A stretch of DNA of 64,000 nucleotides from NCBI RefSeq assembly GCF_000378445.1, contig NZ_KB899712.1:25446-89445 (forward strand), in the 5' to 3' direction. Shown one piece after another: positions 19,641 through 29,787 of the stretch (within the stretch, counting starts at the first letter, position 1; the number at the start of each line of letters is the position of its first letter). The translations under genes and the position numbers were made by a program. The notes under the pieces are model-generated. The model searched no databases, was not told where the DNA came from, and saw only the letters and a list, made by a program, of their open reading frames with translations. Origin of the DNA: Deinococcus aquatilis DSM 23025. GTDB taxonomy: Bacteria; Deinococcota; Deinococci; Deinococcales; Deinococcaceae.

Positions 19641-20120
19641 ATGAATCCCAAACTGACTTTTCTTCTGCTCCCTTTTGCCCTGATGGTCACTGTGCCGCAC
19701 GCCCAACAATCCCGCTCGCGGGTGGGCTTCGTGAATGTGCAGGCCGCCGTCAAGGCCATGCCCAACAGCGCCGCTTATCTCAAACTCAATACCAGCATCA
19801 CCGCTGATCTGGCCGCCAAGACCAAGAACATTCAGACCCTTGCGGCCAAAGCTGCCGCTTCCCGCAAGCCTGCCGACCAGCAGGCACTCGTGAAGGCGCA
19901 GCAGGCCTATCAGACGACCCAGAGCGGCTATCAGTCGCGCCTGAACACGGCCTTTGCACCGCTGGCGACCAAATTGAACGCCACCGTTGCCAAGGTTGCC
20001 AAGACCAGCGGATTTACGGTGGTGTTTGACCAGACGGTGGCAGCCAAAACGGGCCTCGTGGTCTACGCCAATACCCAGACCACCGACCTGACGGCGGCTG
20101 TGATCAAAGCCCTGAAGTAA
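19641..20120 (+). CDS. OmpH/Skp-family periplasmic chaperone, copy 2
   Basis: 159 residues: signal peptide MNPKLTFLLLPFALMVTVPHAQ, SRVGFVNVQAAVKAMPNSAAY, a helical region rich in Ala/Lys/Gln, and VAKVAKTSGFTVVFDQTVAAKTGLVVYANTQTTDLT. The C-terminal block is nearly the same as in copy 1 (TSGF/ANGF, SGLVVYA/TGLVVYA), so the pair arose by tandem duplication. AGAGG lies a few bases before the ATG at 19641. The coiled coil has diverged more than the beta body, which may reflect different clients. Confidence 0.88.
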   Translation: MNPKLTFLLLPFALMVTVPHAQQSRSRVGFVNVQAAVKAMPNSAAYLKLNTSITADLAAKTKNIQTLAAKAAASRKPADQQALVKAQQAYQTTQSGYQSRLNTAFAPLATKLNATVAKVAKTSGFTVVFDQTVAAKTGLVVYANTQTTDLTAAVIKALK

Positions 20121-20148
20121 TTCGGTCAGCAACAAATCAGCAATAAAG

Positions 20149-20174
20149 GCCCAGACACTGTGCTGGGCTTTTTT
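20149..20174 (+). terminator. Rho-independent terminator after ompH copy 2
   Basis: GCCCAG-ACACTGTG-CTGGGC followed by six Ts. Confidence 0.88.
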
Positions 20175-20261
20175 ACTGGTTCAAATTGCACTCCGAGGTG
20201 TCAAGTCCGGCCACTGGCGCCTTCCCTTCCACCCCTTTGCCAATGCTCTAGGCTCCTGCCC

Positions 20262-20699
20262 ATGAGCGACGAATCAGAACAGGCCACAGGCTGGGCGCGG
20301 GCCACTATTTTTGGCGAGCAGGAAGGGCGAATCTTAGACCGTCTGGCGGCCCTTGACCCCGATCTGATGGCCTACATTCGGGACTTTGCCTACGATACTG
20401 TGTACCAACGTCCGGGCCTTGACCTGAAAACGCGGGAACTGCTGGCCTGTACGCTGCTCGTATCGCTGGGGAGCCCGCCGGAACTGCGAACCCACCTGCG
20501 CGGCGCGTTGCGGGCTGGAGCCACCGAAACCGAGGTCCGCGAAACCCTGCTGATGTGCATTCCTTACCTGGGGTTTCCGCGTGTGGTGGCCGCGTTTGAG
20601 CAACTGCGGCTGCTGCTGGATGCCGGACAGAATAGAGCCGGACAACAAAAAGTGCCCCCAGCCACAAAAGCTGAGGGCAACGATGAGGAGAAAGTTTAG
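20262..20699 (+). CDS. Carboxymuconolactone decarboxylase family protein without CxxC
   Basis: 145 residues. [61 protein letters not shown] is the CMD core (single-domain, gamma-carboxymuconolactone decarboxylase-like). No CxxC is present, unlike the protein at 15661-16257, so it is not an AhpD-type peroxidase. TAGGCT precedes the ATG at 20262 by seven bases. Its last codons overlap the convergent outer-membrane gene by four bases, and the tail (after about residue 125) contains that neighbour's terminator on the other strand, so the C-terminal residues may be under RNA rather than protein constraint. Confidence 0.82.
   Translation: MSDESEQATGWARATIFGEQEGRILDRLAALDPDLMAYIRDFAYDTVYQRPGLDLKTRELLACTLLVSLGSPPELRTHLRGALRAGATETEVRETLLMCIPYLGFPRVVAAFEQLRLLLDAGQNRAGQQKVPPATKAEGNDEEKV
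20643..20679 (-). terminator. Minus-strand terminator lying inside the CMD gene
   Basis: Minus strand: TGCCCTCAGC-TTTTGTG-GCTGGGGGCA followed by CTTTTTGTTG. The stem is 10 bp with one mismatch (G-T). It serves the outer-membrane gene ending at 20696 and is embedded in the coding end of the convergent CMD gene. Confidence 0.75.
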
Positions 20700-21358
20700 T
20701 AGCTGACCTTGATGCCGATGCGGGCCTTGAAGACCGTACCAGGACGCACGAACCGGTTGTCGATGTTGGCGTAGCCAGCGTCATCTGTGGTGAACGAGTC
20801 GCTCGTACCGTTGCTGCTGCTGGCGTTGATCGTGGACTTGAAGTACTGCTCGACGCCGAGATCGCCCACGATGCTCAGGTTGCCTGCGATGGCGTAGCTG
20901 GCCATGACGCCCGCACCGATACCGAAGGAGGAGGCACTGTATGTGGTGCTGCCCGTTCCACCGTAGTCTTCGGTGGCACGGAACATGCCGTAACGTCCGC
21001 CTGCGTACAGGGTAGCGTCGGTGCCGGGGGCCAATTCTCCGAGGCTGTATGTGCCGTCTACACCGACAGTCGTCTGACTGCCGCTTTCGGTGGCTGCGCC
21101 CGCAGCCTTGTAAGAACCGAAGGTGTTGCCCAGGGCGTCTTTGTTGTCATCATTGATGGAGTCGCTGGGCTTGGTGTAGGAGGCGCTGACCTTCACACCC
21201 ACAGGGCCGAGCAGGTTGGGGCTATGCACGAACACGCTTCCGCTGAGGCCACCCGCATAGCCACCCGTAAGGCCGAGTTCTACTCCGCTGAGGCTCTGTG
21301 CGCCTGCCGCGCCTGTCATCATGCCCGCTACCACTGCCGTCATCAGGATCTTCTTCAT
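20696..21358 (-). CDS. Outer-membrane beta-barrel protein
   Basis: 220 residues. The signal peptide [20 protein letters not shown] is followed by alternating amphipathic strands ([75 protein letters not shown]) and a C-terminal strand [12 protein letters not shown] ending in Tyr, the usual end signal for BAM insertion. Loops are Ser/Thr/Asn/Gly-rich. Probably an eight-stranded barrel of unknown role. The Met at 21358 is chosen over the upstream one because the signal peptide starts there and GAGG lies ahead. Near two Skp-like chaperones that could serve it. Confidence 0.82.
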   Translation of the reverse strand: MKKILMTAVVAGMMTGAAGAQSLSGVELGLTGGYAGGLSGSVFVHSPNLLGPVGVKVSASYTKPSDSINDDNKDALGNTFGSYKAAGAATESGSQTTVGVDGTYSLGELAPGTDATLYAGGRYGMFRATEDYGGTGSTTYSASSFGIGAGVMASYAIAGNLSIVGDLGVEQYFKSTINASSSNGTSDSFTTDDAGYANIDNRFVRPGTVFKARIGIKVSY

Positions 21359-21632
21359 GCGTGTAGCCTCGCTCACCAAGATGAGCCGCCCTCATGAACG
21401 GTGTCACGGCAGCTTTAGAAACAGGACAGGTCATCGTCAGAAAAGAAATAGGATGCACAATCTCAGGCGACTTGCTCAAGCTGGGAATGTCGTCTGAGAC
21501 GCTCTCTTCTCACAGCATCCACAGGCACGATCTGGGAAAAGTTCCACGGCGCACCCGTTCTTTATCTCTACTCCATAAACCCTGGTTTCTGAATGCTCAC
21601 GAACTCATATGCTACCGGGAGCAGTTCCCAAG

Positions 21633-22409
21633 TCAGGCCCGCCCGAATTCCAACACCGTGGCGTGTGCCAGCCCGCGAGACTGGGCCACCTTCCATGCGC
21701 CGCGTGCATCTCCGCGTCCTATCTGGGCCATGAACGCGGCGTCACGGGCCAGTGTGGTCAGAACCCAGAAATCTCCCCAGGCTTCAAGTCCCCACTGCTG
21801 GCGCATGGCTTTGGCCGCCGCCGCCCACACAGGTTCGCTCAGGTGTTCCAGCGGGGCGATGTAATGCACCTCGCCGTCGGTGCCGGGGGTGCGGGCCACC
21901 TCACGGCGGTATTCCTCGCGCTCACGGCGGGGCATGTCGTCCCACGTTTCGGCGGCGCAGTAGCGGGCAGGCAGGGCGCTGAAGGTATCGCGGCAGCGGG
22001 TGGGGCGCACGTCATAGCGCGAGCAACTGCCTGTTTCGCGGTTCAGCAGTGGGCAGTAGCCCACCTCGCGGCGGTGGCGATCCACGTAGGTGTCGTCATC
22101 GGGGGCTGTGCGGGCATTGGCGATCACTGCGCGGGCGTGGGCTTCCATCCGGGCGGCCTCGGCATCCGTCAGGGCCTGCGCCGTCACCAGGGCTTCGGCC
22201 AACGAGACCCGGATCGGCATGTTGCAGCAGCCGAAGCAACCCGCGCCGCAGAACACGCGCCCGCCCCGCTCGGCGTAGCCTTTGAGCCACGCACCCGACT
22301 GGCGGGTATACCGGGCATAGCCGCGCTTCACGGCGTCTGTGACGGCAGCGTGAGGCAGGCCAGGGCCAGAACCTGCCGGGTGGGATGGGGGGGTAAAATA
22401 GCGCGTCAT
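21633..22409 (-). CDS. YkgJ-family cysteine-cluster protein
   Basis: 258 residues. Cys54-x3-Cys58-x2-Cys61-Cys62 ([10 protein letters not shown]), then CPLLN...[18 protein letters not shown] with further cysteines, the YkgJ/UPF0153 zinc- or iron-chelating pattern. The C-terminal third is Trp-rich and helical. Function unknown in the family; a metal or Fe-S site is likely. TAGGCT lies seven bases before the ATG on the minus strand. It diverges from the HD-type gene over just 35 bases, so the two promoters overlap. The 274-base region 21359-21632 holds no gene I can support. Confidence 0.82.
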   Translation of the reverse strand: MTRYFTPPSHPAGSGPGLPHAAVTDAVKRGYARYTRQSGAWLKGYAERGGRVFCGAGCFGCCNMPIRVSLAEALVTAQALTDAEAARMEAHARAVIANARTAPDDDTYVDRHRREVGYCPLLNRETGSCSRYDVRPTRCRDTFSALPARYCAAETWDDMPRREREEYRREVARTPGTDGEVHYIAPLEHLSEPVWAAAAKAMRQQWGLEAWGDFWVLTTLARDAAFMAQIGRGDARGAWKVAQSRGLAHATVLEFGRA

Positions 22410-22444
22410 CGGAAGCAGCCTAGCGCGGGTATACTGCGGCTACC

Positions 22445-23458
22445 GTGTTCCGACGCCCACGCCAGCCGCAGACGCCCACCCCGGAGCCCCGGAAGACTGG
22501 CACCACGCCGTCTGCCGAGGCTCCGGACGCCACCCGCGTTCTCTCGGAATTGCTGGCCCGCCCCAGCACCGAAGGGATTTTGGAAGGAGCTTTGGGCCAC
22601 GCCGCCCTGTTGCTGGGCGGCCAGACCCACGGATTTGCCGTGCTGCGGCGCGGCCAGGACCGGGTGGTTGCCGTGTTCGGCTATCCCAAAGCCCTGATCG
22701 GAACGGCGCTCAGCGGCCCCTGGGCCAGCATGCGTGCCCGCCTTCTGGCCGACGGTTCCCGCGAACTGTACGAGATGAACCCGCCCGAACTGCACTCGAT
22801 TCTGGACGATGCAGGCATGCGCGACGTGCCCGTGACGCTGGTCATTCCCCTGAGTGACCGGGGCCGCAATCTGGGGGCGCTGGTCCTCGACCGCGTGGTC
22901 TCTGACCCGATTTCGCCCACGCAGATGGAAGTTGTGTCGCGCTGGGCCACCGCTGTCGGGCCACTGCTGGGAATTCTGGATTCCCGCGACGACTGGCGGC
23001 ACGCGGCGCGGCAAATTACCACGGCGCTGGTGGAAGCCGTGGAAAGCCGTGAATTCGACGCGCTGGGACATGCACAGGCGGTGGCCGACGTGAGCCTGAA
23101 ACTGGGCCGCGCCGTGGGACTGGCCGAGCGTGAGTTGGAAGAACTGTGGTACGCCGCCACCCTGCACGATCTGGGCAAGATTCACGGTGAACAGGGTCAC
23201 GCGATGGTCGGGGCCAATTTTTTGCACGGCGTGCCGCATCTGGCCGAGGCGCAGAAGGCCATCCGGCATCACCACGAGCGCTGGGACGGGCAGGGCGACC
23301 CCGACAAACTGATGGGCGAAGACATTCCGCTGTATGCCCGGATTCTGGCCGTTGCCAACGCTTACGTCCGTGTGGGCGACATCGAGCGTCTGCGTGGTCA
23401 GGCCGGAAAGGGACTGGACGCCCGCCTGCTGACCGTACTGGAGAAGCTGCCGCAGTGA
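22445..23458 (+). CDS. GAF-like sensor with degenerate HD-GYP domain
   Basis: 337 residues: a Pro/Thr-rich leader (1-28), a GAF-like domain (about 35-180) and an HD-GYP-like domain (about 200-315). HD is present (H241 D242, LHDLGKIHG) and so is the [10 protein letters not shown] loop. But the GYP tripeptide reads GDP (284-286) and the last metal-binding Asp of the VADAYDA block is Asn (VANAY, residue 305). So c-di-GMP hydrolysis is probably lost or altered and the protein may be a binder or regulator. GTG 22445 is nine bases after TATACT. A small-molecule-kinase-like gene follows after 40 bases. Confidence 0.82.
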   Translation: MFRRPRQPQTPTPEPRKTGTTPSAEAPDATRVLSELLARPSTEGILEGALGHAALLLGGQTHGFAVLRRGQDRVVAVFGYPKALIGTALSGPWASMRARLLADGSRELYEMNPPELHSILDDAGMRDVPVTLVIPLSDRGRNLGALVLDRVVSDPISPTQMEVVSRWATAVGPLLGILDSRDDWRHAARQITTALVEAVESREFDALGHAQAVADVSLKLGRAVGLAERELEELWYAATLHDLGKIHGEQGHAMVGANFLHGVPHLAEAQKAIRHHHERWDGQGDPDKLMGEDIPLYARILAVANAYVRVGDIERLRGQAGKGLDARLLTVLEKLPQ

Positions 23459-23498
23459 GAACCGGTCCGACTCTCGTGCGTGTGGGCAGCCTGAAGCC

Positions 23499-24389
23499 AT
23501 GAACCTGCGCCCCACGCCCAATCTCGACACCGCCGAAGGCAGCGAGTCCACCACCCACCGTTTTCCGGTCCTGGAAGCCCGCTTCGGCCACCTGACCCCG
23601 ATGGACGCGGGAATGCAGAGCCGCGTGTATAGCGCCCCCGACGGACAGACGGTGGTGAAGGTGTACCGCAACCATCAGGGCGAACACCGCCTGGAGGCAG
23701 ACAACATGCGCCGGGCCGACATGGGCGCGTGGGTGCTGGACGCTGTGGAAGCCGACGGCGTGGAAGCCCTGATCATGCGGCGGTTTGCCGGGCGTCCCCT
23801 GACCGCCGCCGATGTGCCCCGCGCCCTGCCCAGACTGCGCGAGATCATCGGAGCGCTGCATCAGGAGCGGGCCGGACGGGTAGATCTGCGCCGCGTGCGC
23901 GAACGCCTGCGCCGATTCCGCAGTGCGCTGGCCGCCTACCCCCTCGACGACCTGTTCGATGCCGTTGAAATCCCACTGGAACTTGAGATGCTGGATCAAC
24001 CCGCCGCGTTCTGCCACCTGGATATGTGGCACGACAACATTCTGATTGGCCCCGGCCCGGTCAATTCTGATCCGGCCCCCTCAGAGCAACCCGAGGTGCT
24101 GGTCATCGACTGGACAAAAGCAGGCTGGGACGATCCACTGCGCGATCTGGCCCTGTTGAAAACGGGCACGCTGGATCTGCTGCCGCCCGATGAGAGTCTG
24201 AATGCGGCCCTGACCTTCCTGCCCGACCACGCCCCCGCCACCCTGACCCGGTACCGCGCCTACCTTGCCATGACCACCCTGCACGACCTGTACTGGTTCC
24301 TGATGAACGAGCCGTACGAATTTGAGGGCCAGCGCGACCAGAAATTGCCCCGTGCGCGGCATGTGCTGGCGCGGCTGCCGGGGCTGTAA
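23499..24389 (+). CDS. APH-family phosphotransferase (kinase-like)
   Basis: 296 residues. [19 protein letters not shown] has the ATP-anchoring Lys, [16 protein letters not shown] the catalytic loop (HxDxxxxN), and [21 protein letters not shown] the metal-binding IDW block. Similar to fructosamine-kinase and aminoglycoside-phosphotransferase relatives; substrate unknown. It lies 40 bases after the HD-GYP-like gene on the same strand, so the two are probably co-transcribed. An acidic insertion ([15 protein letters not shown]) sits between the two catalytic motifs. Confidence 0.83.
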   Translation: MNLRPTPNLDTAEGSESTTHRFPVLEARFGHLTPMDAGMQSRVYSAPDGQTVVKVYRNHQGEHRLEADNMRRADMGAWVLDAVEADGVEALIMRRFAGRPLTAADVPRALPRLREIIGALHQERAGRVDLRRVRERLRRFRSALAAYPLDDLFDAVEIPLELEMLDQPAAFCHLDMWHDNILIGPGPVNSDPAPSEQPEVLVIDWTKAGWDDPLRDLALLKTGTLDLLPPDESLNAALTFLPDHAPATLTRYRAYLAMTTLHDLYWFLMNEPYEFEGQRDQKLPRARHVLARLPGL

Positions 24390-24442
24390 GGGCTGAGTTG
24401 GAAGGCGAGTCCCCCGTTGCTGGCGTAAGGTTGCAATTCCGG

Positions 24443-24550
24443 GTGAACCCCCCCGTTGCTGACGCAACGCCCCCCTTAGAGGTGGGGACAGAACATCTTT
24501 TGTGCTCCCCTTCAAGGGGGGCTGGCTGCGGAGCAGACTGGGAAGTTTAC
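24443..24550 (+). repeat. G/C-rich intergenic repeat, family A, full copy
   Basis: GGTGAACCCCCCCGTTGCTG as left end, GACGCAACGCCCCCC, TTAGAGGTGGGGACA, a variable middle, TGCTCCCCTTCAAGGGGGG, CTGGCTGCGGAGCAGACTGG as right end. Internal mini-hairpins: GTTGC/GCAAC, CTCCCC/GGGG, CTGC/GCAG. Right end slightly eroded (GGGAAGTTTAC). Confidence 0.8.
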
Positions 24551-24647
24551 ACGCCAAAGCCGCCCCACCCGCCATCCAGCCTGCCCGGACACCCAGACTT
24601 CTGAATCGACCCTTGTCAGTCACTTCAGACTGCGCTCTCTGCTAAAC

Positions 24648-24662
24648 TTAGACCCAGTCTAA
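24648..24662. promoter_or_regulatory. Palindrome TTAGAC-CCA-GTCTAA upstream of etfBA
   Basis: A perfect 6-3-6 inverted repeat extended by flanking A/T. It is the only clear dyad between the family A copy and etfB and lies 84 bases before the start codon. Likely operator of a dimeric repressor or activator of etfBA; the protein is unknown. It does not match the CTAACG...CGTTAG operator. Confidence 0.55.
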
Positions 24663-24745
24663 TTTGCCATGATGTAGCCTCGTCTCTGGAGTTCTGAATC
24701 CCGCTGCACCCGGCAGCCTTTCCCAGCATGCATACAGGAGAACCG

Positions 24746-25507
24746 ATGAATATTCTGACCCTTGTCCGGCAGGTCCCGGATGCCGAAGCCCGCGTCAAAG
24801 TCTCTGGCAGCGCAGTAGATCTCGAAGGCGCGACGCTGGTCATTGATGGCATGGACGAATACGGCGTAGAAGAAGCCCTGCGCCTGCGCGAAGGCGGCGC
24901 GAACATCGAAACGATCACGGCTCTGGCAATTGGCCCCAAACGCAATGAAGACGCCCTGCGTACCGCGCTGGCAATGGGCGTAGACCGCGCCATACACGTA
25001 GAAACCGACGAGAAGCTGGACGCGGTGGCCCTCAGCCGGGTGGTGGCCCAGATCGCGCAGGCCGAGAACATCACCCTGATTCTGGTGGGCGGGCAGGAAG
25101 CCGACTGGGATTCTCAGGCGCTCGGGGCCGCCACCGCCGAACGCCTCGGCTGGCCCCAGCTGACCTGGACGAACGAACTGAAAATAGAGGGCGAGAGCCT
25201 GAGCGGGCGGCACGATGTAGACGACGGCAACGAGAGCTTCAGCGCTCCGCTGCCCGCCGTGGTGACCACGCAGCAGGGCCTGAACGAGCCGCGTTATCCC
25301 ACGCTGCCGAACATCATGAAGGCCAAGCGCAAGGAACTGCGTAAAGACACGCTGGACACCTACGGCGCGGCCAACACCGTGCGTGTGGTGAATGCCGAGA
25401 TTCAGACCCGCGCCCGCATGAACCGCGTGATAGACGGCAAAGACCCGCAGGCCGCCGCCGAACAACTGCTGGATTTGCTGCGAAACGAAGCCAAGGTTTT
25501 GGCTTAA
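24746..25507 (+). CDS. etfB: Electron transfer flavoprotein beta subunit
   Basis: 253 residues, [66 protein letters not shown] and [32 protein letters not shown]: the ETF-beta AMP-binding fold. With EtfA it forms the FAD heterodimer that takes electrons from acyl-CoA dehydrogenases to ETF-quinone oxidoreductase. ATG 24746 is preceded by AGGAG. etfA follows after 111 bases, so the two are likely one operon. Confidence 0.95.
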   Translation: MNILTLVRQVPDAEARVKVSGSAVDLEGATLVIDGMDEYGVEEALRLREGGANIETITALAIGPKRNEDALRTALAMGVDRAIHVETDEKLDAVALSRVVAQIAQAENITLILVGGQEADWDSQALGAATAERLGWPQLTWTNELKIEGESLSGRHDVDDGNESFSAPLPAVVTTQQGLNEPRYPTLPNIMKAKRKELRKDTLDTYGAANTVRVVNAEIQTRARMNRVIDGKDPQAAAEQLLDLLRNEAKVLA

Positions 25508-25618
25508 AGATTCTGTAAGTAGTCAGTGGTAAGTAGAAAGGGCGTGGTGGACAGACCATCTGCGTTCCAAACATTGACGGGAACGGCTGGAAGACCTCTT
25601 TAAAAGGGAGAATGACCG

Positions 25619-26569
25619 ATGAAACTGATCGTTGCTGAACATACAGGCGGCAAGCTGACCAAAGCCACGCTGGAAATGGTGGCTGCTGCCCAGAACGCGG
25701 GTGGAGAAGGCCCCGTGACGCTGCTGGTGCTGGGGCAGGGGGTGGCGGGCGTTGCCAACGAAGCCGCGCAGTACGCCGAGCAGGTGTTGGTGGGCGATAG
25801 CGCAGCCTTGGCCGCCTACAACCCTGAAGTGTGGGCCGCCGCCGCCGCGCAGATCGCGCAGGAAGGGGAAGCCAGTCTGGTCATGATTGGCGGAAGCCGC
25901 AGTGGACGCGAATACGCTCCCCGCGTGGCTGTGAAGCTGGACGCGCCTTATCTGGAAGACGCCACCAGCCTCAGCGTGAATGGCACTACCGTGCAGGCGC
26001 AGCGCTACACCTACCTTGCCCGCGTGACCGAAACCGTGGAAGCCAGCGCCCCCACCGTGATCGTCACCGTGAAGCCGGGATCGTTTGCCCCCGCTGCCCC
26101 TGCCGCCGCTGCTGGCGAGCAGTACGACGTGGAGCTGGAATTGCCCGCAGCCCGCACCCAGGTCACGGGCCGCAGCGTGGAAAAGACCAGCCGTGTGGCC
26201 CTCACCGAAGCCGACGTGATCGTGACGGGCGGGCGCGGCGTGGGCAGCCCCGACAACTTTGCAACCTACGTGGAGGGCCTTGCTGACCGCATCGGCGCGG
26301 GCGTGGGCGCGACCCGTGCCGTGGTGGACGCGGGCTGGCGGCCCTATGCCGAACAGGTGGGCCAGACCGGAAAAACCGTGCAACCCAAGGCCTATATCGC
26401 GCTGGGCGTCAGCGGCGCGGTGCAGCACCTCAGCGGCATGGGCAAGAGCAAATTTATCGTGGCGATCAACAAGGATGCCGAAGCCCCGATTTTCAAGGTG
26501 GCCGATTACGGCATCGTGGGCGACGTGAATCAGATCGTTCCCGCACTGATCGAGGCTGCCAAGAAATAA
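25619..26569 (+). CDS. etfA: Electron transfer flavoprotein alpha subunit
   Basis: 316 residues: an N-terminal domain [25 protein letters not shown] and the C-terminal FAD domain with [59 protein letters not shown] and [28 protein letters not shown], the signature of EtfA. It binds the FAD that shuttles electrons. GGGAG lies before the ATG. The 111-base spacer contains a single arm of the GTAAGTAG/GTGG word type seen in family B. Terminator follows at 26585. Confidence 0.95.
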   Translation: MKLIVAEHTGGKLTKATLEMVAAAQNAGGEGPVTLLVLGQGVAGVANEAAQYAEQVLVGDSAALAAYNPEVWAAAAAQIAQEGEASLVMIGGSRSGREYAPRVAVKLDAPYLEDATSLSVNGTTVQAQRYTYLARVTETVEASAPTVIVTVKPGSFAPAAPAAAAGEQYDVELELPAARTQVTGRSVEKTSRVALTEADVIVTGGRGVGSPDNFATYVEGLADRIGAGVGATRAVVDAGWRPYAEQVGQTGKTVQPKAYIALGVSGAVQHLSGMGKSKFIVAINKDAEAPIFKVADYGIVGDVNQIVPALIEAAKK

Positions 26570-26584
26570 GAATTTGAACCTCTG

Positions 26585-26624
26585 AACGCCGCTTTGTCCT
26601 GATAGGGCTGGGCGGCGTTTTTTG
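26585..26624 (+). terminator. Rho-independent terminator of etfBA
   Basis: AACGCCGC ... GCGGCGTT with a 19-base loop, followed by a run of Ts (26618-26623). Confidence 0.85.
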
Positions 26625-26791
26625 TTGGTCCGGTATGGGACAAGTCCAGCTCAGGCCGCAGCAGAGGGGAAGGCGAAGAGGGCTGAACCTGAAAGTTTGC
26701 ACTCACCTGACAATTTTCTGGGTAGACTGGGCAGGCCACTTCAATTCGCCCCGGCCTTCTGGCCGACCCACACTGCACAAGGAGTTCTCTG

Positions 26792-27433
<642 letters not shown>

Positions 27434-27510
27434 AGAGGGAGTGGGACGTGGGTTGTGGGCTGTAGGAAGGGCGCAAAAGCCCACGTCCTACAACCCGCAA
27501 CCCACAACCG
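27434..27510. repeat. Family B hairpin
   Basis: GTGGGACGTGGGTTGTGGGC (27442 on) and GTAGGAAGGGC face CCCACGTCCTACAACCCGCA and CCCACAACC. The two arms are complementary over about 25 bases with a short A-rich loop. It lies between tandem genes and ends just before the upp -10 box. Confidence 0.65.
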
Positions 27511-27523
27511 TTATGGTATCGGC

Positions 27524-28147
27524 ATGGTTACAGTCGTTTCTCATCCGCTGGTGCAGCACAAGCTTTCTCTGATGCGCGACGTGCAGACGGGTGTCAAGGA
27601 ATTTCGGGAACTGGCCGCCGAACTGAGCCTGCTGCTGGCGTATGAGGCCATGCGTGACCTGGAAACGGTGCCCACGCGCCTGCATACACCCATAGAAGAG
27701 GGCGAATTCCCGATGCTCAGCGGCAAGAAGCTGGCCCTGGTCGCCATCTTGCGGGCGGGACTGATCATGACCGACGCCATCGTGCAGCTTGTTCCCGCCG
27801 CCAAAGTGGGGCATATCGGCCTGTACCGCGACCCCGCCACGCTGCAACCGGTGGCCTATTACAACAAACTCCCCACCGATATTGCCGAACGCCGGGTGTT
27901 CCTGACCGATCCGATGCTGGCAACAGGCGGCAGCGCCAGTGCAGCCATTGGATTTCTGAAGGAGGCGGGGGCGCAGACCATCAAGCTGATGTGCATTCTG
28001 GCCGCGCCCGAAGGCATTGCCGTGATTCAGCGCGACCATCCGGATGTGGACATCGTGGTGGCCGCCATCGACCCGCGCCTGAACGATCACGGCTACATCG
28101 TGCCGGGACTGGGCGACGCTGGAGACCGGATCTACGGGACGAAATAA
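27524..28147 (+). CDS. upp: Uracil phosphoribosyltransferase
   Basis: 207 residues. [44 protein letters not shown] and the PRPP loop region [24 protein letters not shown], ending [14 protein letters not shown], match UPRT throughout. It makes UMP from uracil and PRPP (pyrimidine salvage). ATG 27524 is six bases after TATGGT (leaderless); the longer frame upstream is the hairpin. A TetR gene starts five bases after the stop. Confidence 0.97.
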   Translation: MVTVVSHPLVQHKLSLMRDVQTGVKEFRELAAELSLLLAYEAMRDLETVPTRLHTPIEEGEFPMLSGKKLALVAILRAGLIMTDAIVQLVPAAKVGHIGLYRDPATLQPVAYYNKLPTDIAERRVFLTDPMLATGGSASAAIGFLKEAGAQTIKLMCILAAPEGIAVIQRDHPDVDIVVAAIDPRLNDHGYIVPGLGDAGDRIYGTK

Positions 28148-28152
28148 GCCGC

Positions 28153-28773
28153 GTGGCCCGCACCGTCAACCCTATTCAAGACCGGGCACGACGTTCGGCA
28201 CTGGAAAAAGCCGCGTATCTGGCAATCTACGAGCGCGGCTATGCAGGCGTCACGCTGGCCGATATCGCCGCCCATGCAGGCGTGAGCCGGGGCACGCTGG
28301 TCTATCACTTCGGCAGTCGGGCGGGGCTGCTGGCCGCCGTCATGAAGCGTTTTATCCGCACCATCGGCGTGGCAACCCGGCGGGCGCTGCGGCAGGCCCA
28401 GACTCCCGAAGCCAAGCTGACCGCCTTTGTAGAAAACCAGTTTTACGGCGTGCAGAACACCCGGCGCTTCTACACCGTCTCGCTGGATTTTCTGGCGGCA
28501 GCCACCCGTGACCCGGCGTTGATGGCCGTGCAGCGCGATTCCTTGCAAGACACCCTGACGTTGGACCTCGAACTGGCGCGGCTGGCCGGAGAGGAAGGCG
28601 CACAGCGACGGGCGAGACAACTGCGGGCACTGGTCGAGGGCCTCAGCGTGCGCTTTCTGGCCGATCCCGACCCCGATTTGCAGGCCTACAGGGATGATTG
28701 TTTGGCCGGGCTGCGGGCCATCTTGGGAGGCGTTGCGGAGGAACAGGGGGGTTCATCTTCCGGGTCAGATTGA
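28153..28773 (+). CDS. TetR/AcrR family transcriptional regulator
   Basis: 206 residues. The N-terminal helix-turn-helix is EKAAYLAIYERGYAGVTLADIAAHAGVSRGTLVYHFGSRAGLLAAVM (about residues 15-62); the rest is a helical ligand domain. GTG 28153 is chosen because it lies five bases after upp, making an operon; upstream coding is a shadow. Target unknown: candidates in this window are the two CTAACG...CGTTAG sites and the TTAGAC...GTCTAA site, but nothing in the sequence links them. The last residues (EEQGGSSSGSD) overlap the start of a family A repeat zone. Confidence 0.9.
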   Translation: MARTVNPIQDRARRSALEKAAYLAIYERGYAGVTLADIAAHAGVSRGTLVYHFGSRAGLLAAVMKRFIRTIGVATRRALRQAQTPEAKLTAFVENQFYGVQNTRRFYTVSLDFLAAATRDPALMAVQRDSLQDTLTLDLELARLAGEEGAQRRARQLRALVEGLSVRFLADPDPDLQAYRDDCLAGLRAILGGVAEEQGGSSSGSD

Positions 28774-28781
28774 AGCCGCGT

Positions 28782-28888
28782 GTGAACCCCCCAGTCTGCT
28801 CCCTTGCCAGCCCCCCTTAAGGGGAGCGTAGCAGCCCTTGTCCCCACCTTTAAGGGGGGGCGTTGCGCCAGCAACGGGGGGGTTCACC
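28782..28888 (-). repeat. G/C-rich intergenic repeat, family A, full copy
   Basis: The best preserved copy, in opposite orientation to the others: GTGAACCCCCCAGTCTGCTC at one end and GCAACGGGGGGGTTCACC at the other, so the ends form an 11-base inverted repeat. Internal blocks CCCCCCTTAAGGGGAGC and CCACCTTTAAGGGGGGG. In the convergent gap between the TetR gene and the cobalamin-type binding protein. Confidence 0.85.
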
Positions 28889-28900
28889 CACAACCTGAGA

Positions 28901-29647
28901 TCACTCCTTGCGCCCCAGCTCCAAACCCGCCAACGCCGCCGCGATCTGCTCTGCGCCTTCGATCAGGCGGGGGCCGGGGCGTCCGAGGCCACTTTCGGGC
29001 ACGCACACCACAGGCACGCCGAGGCCGCGTGCTTCGATGATTTCGGGGCGCAGTTTTTTCACCCCGCACCACGAACACACGATCAGGTCAGGGCGACTGG
29101 CCCGCACTTCTTCCAGCGTAAGGGGGCTGCTGCGTCCGGCCCGGTCTGCCAGAGCGTTTACCGCGCCGATGGTTTCCAGCAGGTCCGTGACCCACGAATC
29201 ACGGGTGGCGGCGATGATGGGCCGGGGCCACCATTCCACCAGCACGCGGGGCGGGCGAGGAAAGCTGCCGTGAAGGGCCGCGAGTTGCCCGCTGAAGCGT
29301 TCCGTCAGGGCCTGCGCCCGCGCCTGCAATCCGGTGGCTTCGCCAATGGTCAGGATGTCCTGTAAAGTCTGCGGCACACTGACTGGATCAAGCACCAGCA
29401 GGGGCAGGCCCGCCGCCTGAAGACCGTCCAGCACGCGCTCCATGCCCGGTACGCTCAGGCTTGCCAGTACCAGATCAGGCCGGGTCTCGGCCACCGCCTG
29501 CACATCTATTTGCAGGTCCGGCCCCACGCGCCGCGCCCTGTCCAGCCCCGGCGCGTCGCTGTGGTTGTCGGCGGCCACCACCCATTCGGCCACCCCCAGC
29601 GCCGCCAAAATATCGGAGTTACTGGAAGTCAGGGAAGCGAGTCGCAT
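28901..29647 (-). CDS. BtuF-like (cobalamin/siderophore type) substrate-binding protein without signal peptide
   Basis: 248 residues of the periplasmic-binding-protein class III fold: MRLASLTSSNSDILAALGVAEWVVAADNHSD, DLQIDVQAVAETRPDLVLASLSVPGMERVLDGLQAAGLPLLVLDP, then WVTDLLETIGAVNALADRAGRSSPLTLEEVRASRPDLIVCSWCG. The chain starts at the first beta strand; ATG 29647 is fixed by TACACT six bases upstream and leaves no room for a signal peptide. So it is either cytoplasmic or exported by another way, and may not be a classic transport receptor. No permease or ATPase gene is adjacent. Confidence 0.8.
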   Translation of the reverse strand: MRLASLTSSNSDILAALGVAEWVVAADNHSDAPGLDRARRVGPDLQIDVQAVAETRPDLVLASLSVPGMERVLDGLQAAGLPLLVLDPVSVPQTLQDILTIGEATGLQARAQALTERFSGQLAALHGSFPRPPRVLVEWWPRPIIAATRDSWVTDLLETIGAVNALADRAGRSSPLTLEEVRASRPDLIVCSWCGVKKLRPEIIEARGLGVPVVCVPESGLGRPGPRLIEGAEQIAAALAGLELGRKE

Positions 29648-29787
29648 GCACGCAGTGTAGCGGGCCGTCACGCCGTTCTCACGCGCAGGGCGGCCTCTTT
29701 AGCGACCCCAAAGACAGCCCGGAACTTTGGCCTGAAAAGCTGCCCAGCACAGTCAAACGCCCCCTGACCGTATGGTAGGGTGGGCCT

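Larger units (their letters stand above)
24390..24745. other. 356-base gene-free region before etfBA
   Basis: Holds a short partial family A copy (about 24409-24436), a full family A copy (24443-24550), a palindrome at 24648-24662, and the ribosome-binding site AGGAG at 24736. I find no coding region. Confidence 0.6.

Noticed and set aside
21394..21864. 156-codon frame between the outer-membrane gene and YkgJ
   Set aside because: Extends into the YkgJ gene on the other strand and has no conserved pattern; the 274-base gap is left as promoter region.
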